Shown here in pieces: positions 56,902 to 64,000 of a stretch of 64,000 nucleotides of DNA. Within the stretch, counting starts at the first letter, position 1. Each line of letters opens with the position of its first letter. This stretch comes from Temnothorax longispinosus (taxonomy: Eukaryota > Arthropoda > Insecta > Hymenoptera > Formicidae), in assembly GCF_030848805.1 (NCBI RefSeq), contig NW_027270451.1:1-64000 (forward strand). The letters run 5' to 3'. The notes beneath the pieces are model-generated. The model made no database searches. It saw nothing but the letters and a program-made list of their open reading frames with translations, and had not been told where the DNA came from. The position numbers were made by a program, and so were the translations under genes.

Positions 56902-57171
56902 ATAATCTACAGAACGAAATTTTTAATAAGACATACAGTACTGATAAAAATAAATGAAATATTTACATATAACATAGGTTTGTAAGAATTCTTATTTCCT
57001 TTTGTTTTAAATCAACCCGTAGACTTGAGAAAACTTATAACTAAAAACTTTTAACTAAACTACATTAAGTGTAATTAATAATAGTTTTATTCGTACATCT
57101 AAACTCAAATCAAGAATTATTTTTAATTTGTATTAGTACTTATCTGAATATAAATTCTCACATGTACAAGA

Positions 57172-57434
57172 TGTTTCTTAAAGAATACCCAATAATTACA
57201 TGGTGCTATCTCTTATCAAAAATTGAGTTGAAAAATTCTAAATCAGTACGTCATTGAGCGTACGTCCGGTTAAAGAATGGTGCAAATTGAATTGACTTTA
57301 GTCAATAATTACTGCTGTATAGATTATGCATTAGAATTATGCACTACAGAAAAAATAGTTCAGATTTCTTTGACTCAATTTTTGACAAAAAATAACGCTA
57401 TGTAATTAATGGGCGTTCTTTCAGAAACACTCAG
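57172..57434. mobile_element. MITE co-duplicated with 3' flanks (copy in I)
   Basis: Same inverted ends and position as behind B, C, G and H. Confidence 0.8.
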
Positions 57435-57546
57435 TATAAAAGTTAAAAGCTAGAATATATTTAGCAAAGAAAAAATATACTAATTAAATAAGAAAAATAT
57501 TTTTATCATATTCTATGAATTTACGACTGCAATATTACATGCAATA

Positions 57547-58686
57547 TTACACTCCAATATTTGCAAATGTAAGTTCCCTATCTGCCTTAAACGGTAACAA
57601 AGAAAGATGAGTACTGACTTCAGGTAATTTACTTTTCTCAATCAATTCCATTATCTTAATTAAATTCTCTTGTGGTAGATCTCGATATTGTTTAGTATTC
57701 TTAATCTCTTCTATGTAAAATTTAATAAAAGTTGCCGAATGTGTTTCCAAAAATTTTGCATTGGACAACAACGCAAGCTCTATAAGGTCCATAGCATTGT
57801 AAATGGAAATAACGTGTAGCAAATAATGTTCACACGTTGATTTTAAACTTTGTACATCATACTTATCAGCTGCTGTTAACAATTGTTTAAGCATATCATA
57901 ATCATATTGTTCTATTGAGCCAGTTACAATATATAATAAAATCTGATAAAAAGATCGTATTTCTTTCTCCGTTACTAATTCATCTGTCATATCTATTTCT
58001 ATTTTCTTATGTGTAAGGCAGATATTGTTAAAGTAACTACTATTGGTGGCGCACAACAATTTTTTTGATATAACATGTGGTTTTCCTCCTATTATAAATT
58101 TGATTGATTCCTCATTTTTATACTCGAACATGTCAAAGCTCGAGTCTTTAAAATATGTCACATCTTTTAAAAGTTTTGTTGACGACGGCAGTAAATCCAT
58201 ATGTATAATGTTATTTATCAGCTTACAAAAAATTTTAAACTTGCAATTTATTATAAGAGAATTTCCAAGATCAATGTCCTGTGTCAAGAACTCAATTAAC
58301 AATGTCATATTTGATATATGACCTGAAATAAACTTTGAGAATATATATTCTCCAGACGATCGCTTTATAGTAGTCTCACATGAACCATGAAATGAATTAT
58401 TAGTAAGTATATTCAATTTTATTCCCTTAATCGATGAACTACTATTATCACGTAAAACATTCATCAGAATCTCGCATTGACCTATTTCTGGAAACGACGA
58501 AATCATATGTTTGATCGTAGAATAACTCTCATGTGGTTCAATTGTCCATGAATAATCAAATATAGTAGATTCAAGTTTTGTTCGACAACACCTCTTGATA
58601 TACAAAGGTAAAAATGGTGGAGATACTGTCTGCTCCTTTTTTGGTGTATTCTCGGTAGAGACATTCTCAACTTCTTTATCAGAAAT
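57547..58686 (-). CDS. MATH-BTB (SPOP-like) gene I, exon 2
   Basis: 1,140 bp from acceptor ATTTTCAG (58,687-58,689) to TAA, in phase 0 with exon 1 at 59,604-59,696; the protein has 410 residues. The leading segment (EQTVSPPFLP) precedes MATH at about 72-200 (YSWTIEPHESY ... GHISNMTLLIEF), BTB at about 215-325 (IKFIIGGKPHVISKK ... LLTAADKYDVQSLKSTCEH) and a BACK-like tail ending ANIGV. No frame defect is seen. By family, a Cullin-3 substrate adaptor; here too the phi-x-E contact is not evident (THKKIEIDM). Its MATH half is nearest to H, so H may be a damaged sister. Confidence 0.9.
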   Translation of the reverse strand: MSDKEVENVSTENTPKKEQTVSPPFLPLYIKRCCRTKLESTIFDYSWTIEPHESYSTIKHMISSFPEIGQCEILMNVLRDNSSSSIKGIKLNILTNNSFHGSCETTIKRSSGEYIFSKFISGHISNMTLLIEFLTQDIDLGNSLIINCKFKIFCKLINNIIHMDLLPSSTKLLKDVTYFKDSSFDMFEYKNEESIKFIIGGKPHVISKKLLCATNSSYFNNICLTHKKIEIDMTDELVTEKEIRSFYQILLYIVTGSIEQYDYDMLKQLLTAADKYDVQSLKSTCEHYLLHVISIYNAMDLIELALLSNAKFLETHSATFIKFYIEEIKNTKQYRDLPQENLIKIMELIEKSKLPEVSTHLSLLPFKADRELTFANIGV

Positions 58687-58810
58687 CTGAAAATAATTAA
58701 CTTACTTAATTATAAATGATGAAAAAAGAACGAATATCAAAATGTCCTAAAAATTTCTATGCCTTTTAATAAAAGAGATTTAATTTTAAACAAATATCCT
58801 AACATGTAAT

Positions 58811-58876
<66 letters not shown>

Positions 58877-59603
58877 ATATAGATAAGAGCCATTTTTGAA
58901 ATCCGATTTCACTAAAAGTACATAGAGATTATTGGGACATCCTATATTTAATTGTCTTTTTTAAATAAAAATAACATTTTACTGGACAATAAAAAAAAGT
59001 TGAATAAATTGCCAAATTGTAGAAGAAAACTTAAACACCGCTAGTTTCGTTGATGACAATCGATTTATTAAATAAAAAAGTTGTATTATAATTTTACGTC
59101 AAATTTCAAGATAATCAGTCAACTTTCTTGCCTAATTCTTACACAATCTATAAATCCTATAATATTAAATTTAAGCAGACAGTTATATTTATAACTTTAT
59201 ATACCTCATGCTCACTTTGACGTATATGTATATATAAATCCTATTTTTTAAGTATTTTTTTGTATTACATATAAATAGAACTTATAAATATTAATAAATA
59301 TAAATTAATAATTATAAATTTATAAATATAAATTATATCTTAAATTCTGATAAACGTAATGGATTCGGCTGATGTAGAGTTTTTTTGCATCAAATTTTTT
59401 AATTGCAATTTAAATTACACGTGCTAGTAGAAAATAGACTTGATATAAATGTTTATGAATTTTCTTTGTTATGTAGAATGTATAGAATTGTCGCTTTAGG
59501 AAATATCATTAATGTATTGATTTGTTTATACAAAATCTTATGTGCTTTCTAACGTTCTAATAACACGTAGTCAGCAAAGTTGAAAAAAGATGTTAGGACT
59601 TAC
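58687..59603 (-). other. Intron of gene I
   Basis: 917 bp with a long (TA)n run at 58,809-58,873 near the acceptor side; otherwise like the introns of C, G and H. Confidence 0.8.
58809..58873. repeat. (TA)n microsatellite
   Basis: About 32 TA units. The gene C and G introns have only a few at the same place. Confidence 0.95.
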
Positions 59604-59696
59604 TTGCTCCTCTCCCATTTTATGTATTTGCTCTTCCGTTGGGTCTTCCATTGAATCTTCCGTCAAACTTAATCTTTTAAGTTTCTCTAATGACAT
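59604..59696 (-). CDS. Gene I exon 1 (31 codons)
   Basis: ATG 59,694-59,696, MSLEKLKRLSLTEDS..., ending MGEEQ before GTAAGT, phase 0. The shortest repeat form among C, G, H and I. Confidence 0.75.
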
Positions 59697-60129
59697 GCTT
59701 TAATTATACACGAACACCGTCCAGATGATGATATTATTAGACTAATGCGTGTACAGATGATGTAGCAACTGATTTCCTCTTTCCTTTAGCTTTAGCAAAT
59801 CAAGTTTCCAAGCTACTGCGAATATAACGTCAAGATGTGCGAGAAACAATTAATGTGAGTGATCAAATAAACGTGGCCACTGCTACAATGTCAGATTCGA
59901 GCTCCAACTCACCTGCAAGATATATATGGAGAGGTAGCGGAAACCGGCCTCAATAGCATGCGGTAGCACGTAGAAGGAACGGATCGCGACGACCACGTGT
60001 AGCACACATGTATGTACATGCCGTGTATGTACAAGAAAGGATGTATACTAACAATGAGAAAGAGCCACGTACATGTTATCACACATCCTATTGGCTCTTT
60101 CTTTGGTGCGTGCCTTTTCCACTTATTTT

Positions 60130-60277
60130 AGGTTTGTTCGCGTCGCATACTCCAATAAACACCAAGAGCACTTGGATCATGGATAAAAGGTGGCAATTGG
60201 AGCAGATGAGTTTTTGGAGTGCGTTGGAGTGATTAGGATTAGGAGCATGCGGTGGGGCATGCAACGCGAACAAACCT
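60130..60277. mobile_element. MITE with AGGTTTGTTCGCGT ends (upstream of I)
   Basis: Third copy of the element seen upstream of C and H. Confidence 0.85.
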
Positions 60278-62997
60278 CTCTTATCAGTTAGAATCCCTCT
60301 AATCAGAGCCATTTGGCTAACTGGACAGTTCTGGAAAATTCTGCGAGAGAGAAAGATATACATTCATATCATCTGTATTCTGAAATGTACTAACAGTACT
60401 GAAAATCTATAGGATACATGTAAATTATGAATTTTCAATACTATTAATACGTTTTGAAATACATTATACTTTATAATTCAGTTATACTCTTCAAAAAAAT
60501 TTATAACTTATGATTCTTTAATTCTTTAATATGATTGATTTATTTTAAGTATAACTTAAGATACTTTATATTGTTAGATGGAATGAGGAGCTAAAGGCAG
60601 GAATCAAAGTAATTTGTATATAGATATATTCCCTGTATATAGATATATTTCACTGTAGTTTTATATAACAATACAATTCGATATAAAACCGGAATTGGAC
60701 TTATATGTATAATTTCTTGTGAAACTCTTTCGAGTAAATTATAAATATATCACGCGAATCAATATAAACTCAGTTTCAGTAAACAAATAAAATTTTATAA
60801 AGCTTTTAAACCAATCAGATTTATGTAAAATGCTTATTCGAATCCTGCACTGATTTTGGCTCTGAAATTAACGAATGTAGAAATCAATTAAATCCAATAT
60901 TTTATAAAGGCTCATAAAGCGGTTGAAATATACTTTGATATATTTAAATATACTCGACTGAAACAATGTTCAAAAATAAATCTTGTACGTCGGACGATGA
61001 AAATGTAGCCTGTTTTTTTTTTCTTTAGTTTTTATCTTTAGTAAGAATATCTGTTCCCGTGGCGCGAGAGAAAGGAAGACGGAGATAGATGTGGGAACGT
61101 GCTGACACTGATGAAAAGATGCAACGTGACGCGTTACATTATTATTAAACAGCCGAAATATTACAAAGGGGACAAAGAAAACAACAAGTTTACGCGAGGT
61201 TTAGAATTTAGAGGTAGACCGAACGGCGAGTGTCCCGGATCAAATTCGTTTAGAATTACATTTTCGTTTATTGTAATTTAGACTGCTCGCGACCGAAAAT
61301 AGGTAATGACTCATATAGCGACTGACTGATGATTGACCGACGTAAGAAAGTTCCGGGATTTTTTATACTCGCAATGAACAAAGAATATGCCAGAAACTTC
61401 GGACCCTTGGCAACAGCGAATGGAAACGATAGGCTTTCTCGGAATCGTTATGGCCATGTTTGCGATATAGCAAAATAGCGATTTACATTTTTGTCCTGTC
61501 TTGACAACGTCTTGATTACGTTTGAAATCAACATGCGCTCAAATCGTCGTTTAACGAAGAAGTTCCGAGAACAGCTCAAGTTATGATAAGCGTTGATAAG
61601 AAAATCAAGAAAATGATCGCGATGCCATGCTATGAATCTATCACTATTCTTAAAAGCTACCGTAATCTTGAACAATATCTTTTTTATGCCAGAAATCTGA
61701 AAATTATTAATTTATTTATCAATGCTAAAATTGATCAATAAATCTTCTTTCAATGAAATATCTTGTATAAAATTGGCAGTCGCCGAAAGGAGCGGAATAA
61801 TCAAATGCTAGATCTACATGAAAAACTTCCATAACTCACGTCGACTATTTTCAAAAACTGTGAGATTAACTTTAAAATATTAGAAATTGTATTTAGACAA
61901 GTTTTACAGTAATAATTAATGAGTGTTGACTTCCTCATTTATGCAATAATAACTGTTAATTTCATCACTAAAATATGCTAGCAAATGAATATAGATTCGA
62001 TATCACCCGCGCGAACCTTCTTCATTATCTAGAAATTCTCTCTTTATATGAAAGATTCAACATTATAGATCTCAACAATATTATTATTGTTTTAGGAATA
62101 AATTCTTCCACCCAGTTGCAGAGCTTCCGTTGTTCACACTTTGCCTTATCCTTTACTTTCAAATTAGTTTCTCCTAGAGTGATAATATATAAAGTTTCAT
62201 TTCGAATTAAGCACAGAAACTAGATTAATAAAAGATACAAAATTAACCAAAAAGGTCATCTTTTATTTTTATTTTTAAAACAAATCTAGATTTCAAAATG
62301 ATGGAGTTACCAACTTTAATTGAAATTTGTGTAGTCAATTTATAATTTTTGTAAAGCATTTTCTTCCATCTGTCTATGGTTGGACAGTATATTTCCATTA
62401 AATCAGATATCTCTATACATAATTGATCAACATTATATGTCTTCGCATTAGAAACAAAGATAAATAATCTGGTAGAAATAAATAAAGTATAAGTTTATTT
62501 ATTTTTTTTCTCTACAGATGTATCTATGTATATGAAGGAATAATTATAAATTTTTGATTCTGTTTTAATGTAATATCGCATTTTATTGAATCCCAATTAA
62601 TGACACTATCAAAAACATATAATTGCGATAAACATTGAAATACAAAAATCAAGTATAAATTTATGAAAAATAATTTGCTCGTTAAAAAAGATAGTTGCTA
62701 AAGATTCTAACACTATATATGTACACAGAATGATTTAAAAGAACGATTGGAAATTTTTAATAAGATATGTAACGTACAAGTACTGATAAAAATAAGTAAA
62801 ACATTTTTATATAGATAACATAGGCGTAAGGATTCCTATTTCTTTTTGTTTTAAATCAACCTGTAGACTTGAAAAGCTTACAACTAAACTATATTAAGTA
62901 TAATTAATAATAGTTTTATTCGTATATTTAAACTTAAATCATAAATTATTTTCAATTTGTATTAATACTCATTTGCACATAAATTTTTACATATACA

Positions 62998-63372
62998 GGC
63001 TGTTTCTTAAAGAACGGCAGTTAATTACAGATAACGCTATTTCTTATGAAAAATTAAGTCGAAAAATCCTAAATCATTTTTTTTCTATAATGCACAATAC
63101 AGTAATAATTATATTGAATAAAGTCAATTTTTTTTCAATCAGCACCATTCTTTAACTGGGCGTACGACCGGCGAGCGTATGTCAGGCTAAAAAACGGCAC
63201 CGATTAGATTGACTTTACTTAATAATTACTGCTGTATTGAGCATCATAGAATAAAAATGGTTCAGAATTTCTCGACTCAGTTTTTGACAAAAAATAGCGC
63301 CATGTAATTAATGTACAAAATATTAAGGAAGTTAAAATTATTGGTTGTACGTTCTTTAAACAAACAACTCTG
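62998..63372. mobile_element. MITE co-duplicated with 3' flanks (last unit)
   Basis: Diverged copy, with a short extra insert at ~63,313-63,348 not seen in the copy at 24,150-24,486. Confidence 0.7.
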
Positions 63373-63649
63373 TATAAAACTTAAAACTGAACTATATTGG
63401 TAGATAAGAAAACATGTTTACTCAATTAAATAAGAAAAATATATAATGTTCTATGATTTTATACTTAAGACTGCAATCATATACAAATCAATCCCCGAGA
63501 TTTATAACAAGTTTTGGCAACTGATCTCTCTAGTCGCCAATTTTTTTTTATTAAGTTAAGTTCTCAAGCTGTTGCGAATACGTTAATTTGTGATGTGAAA
63601 AAAGGTGAGAATCAACAAATAAACGCGGACAACGCAGACGCAATCACTG

Positions 63650-63795
63650 GCTGCTGACTGTGTTTTACCGAACCTCTGCTTAGCTAAGCGCACGTAAGCG
63701 GCGAGCGCTGATTGGTTCTTACCTTTAGATTTAACCAATCACACTTAATTGCTACGTAGCGGCTTAGCTAGCGGAGGTTCGGTAAAACACAGCCA
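63650..63795. mobile_element. MITE, GTGTTTTACCGAACCTC family
   Basis: TGTGTTTTACCGAACCTCTG at the left pairs with the right end AGGTTCGGTAAAACACA; internal ATTGGTT/AACCAAT boxes as in 14,082-14,235. Confidence 0.85.
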
Positions 63796-64000
63796 CTTAA
63801 TATCTTAAGATGCTAATGCGGCTCTGTGATTGGTTCATAACATATCTTAAGTTCGTACTTAAAACGGTCTTAAATATAAGATTCGACTATGCATACCGGC
63901 CTATATGACTGATTTACTTTAAATCCAACAAAAAACTAAAGACTCAATTGGAGTAATTCGTATACACAAGGATTCCTCTGAGGTTTCATATAAAAACATA

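Larger units (their letters stand above)
53306..57546. other. 5' region of H and 3' flank of I
   Basis: Close to 20,800-22,920, then to 17,330-18,670. It holds the AGGTTTGTTCG MITE, a solo LTR, a triplicated 127-bp unit and the co-duplicated MITE. No gene is supported. Confidence 0.75.
59697..64000. other. 5' region of gene I and a unit that lost its gene
   Basis: Direct counterpart of 20,800-24,599. The 3'-flank sequence reaches ~63,490 and then continues as promoter-side sequence matching 28,640-28,800, so exon 2, intron and exon 1 of a further gene are missing. From 63,800 only AT-rich unmatched sequence is seen. Confidence 0.7.

Noticed and set aside
1..64000. tRNA, rRNA, or telomeric TTAGG repeats
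   Set aside because: None was recognised on reading both strands; a covariance-model tRNA search would settle the point.

Overview
The window is AT-rich eukaryotic DNA with short introns, many small inverted-repeat transposons and a tandem array of MATH-BTB (speckle-type POZ protein, SPOP-like) genes. The protein style and a captured USP7 segment that looks insect-like suggest an insect, most likely a hymenopteran and possibly an ant. That placement is inference; nothing in the window proves the species.

Layout. 1-3,714 lies outside the array. It holds the 3' end of an open frame with 30-residue repeats, an array of small palindromes, a MITE, a two-copy 195-bp repeat and a fold-back element whose right arm ends where array homology begins. 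From 3,715 to 64,000 there are ten recognisable MATH-BTB units (A-D, psiE, E-I), one orphan first exon and two sites where a gene body has been lost. The standard gene has two exons: a short first exon giving a variable N-terminus and ending at a phase-0 GTAAGT-type donor, an intron that is usually 0.7-0.9 kb, and one large exon with MATH, BTB and a BACK-like C-terminus. All units lie on the minus strand except gene B. C (18,680-20,791), E (33,358-35,260), F (39,082-42,552) and I (57,547-59,696) join into complete frames of 404-410 residues. A, B, D, G, H and psiE carry frameshifts, lost first exons, truncations or deletions.

The standout is gene D (25,739-27,241). Its MATH domain is interrupted in frame by about 408 bp encoding a second MATH/TRAF domain that closely resembles the substrate-binding domain of the deubiquitinase USP7 (HAUSP). 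The product would be a USP7-MATH inside a MATH-BTB protein, putting a deubiquitinase's target reader on a scaffold type that normally serves Cullin-3 ubiquitin ligases.

The array evolves by birth and death. A and B are head to head in a palindrome centred near 8,610. B and C with their 3' flanks form a second, larger inverted duplication (10,328-13,890 against 16,520-19,747). Genes B and F are mosaics of other paralogues, and the flanks recur as direct segmental duplicates. Mobile DNA includes nested MITEs with TA or TTA/TAA target duplications, a solo LTR with 4-bp target duplication and empty paralogous sites, and a MITE in the 3' flank that duplicated together with one gene subfamily. By family knowledge the intact genes would act as dimeric substrate adaptors of Cullin-3 ligases, with the fast-changing MATH domain choosing targets. 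The BTB segment lacks an obvious Cul3-binding phi-x-E motif, so this role is not certain.
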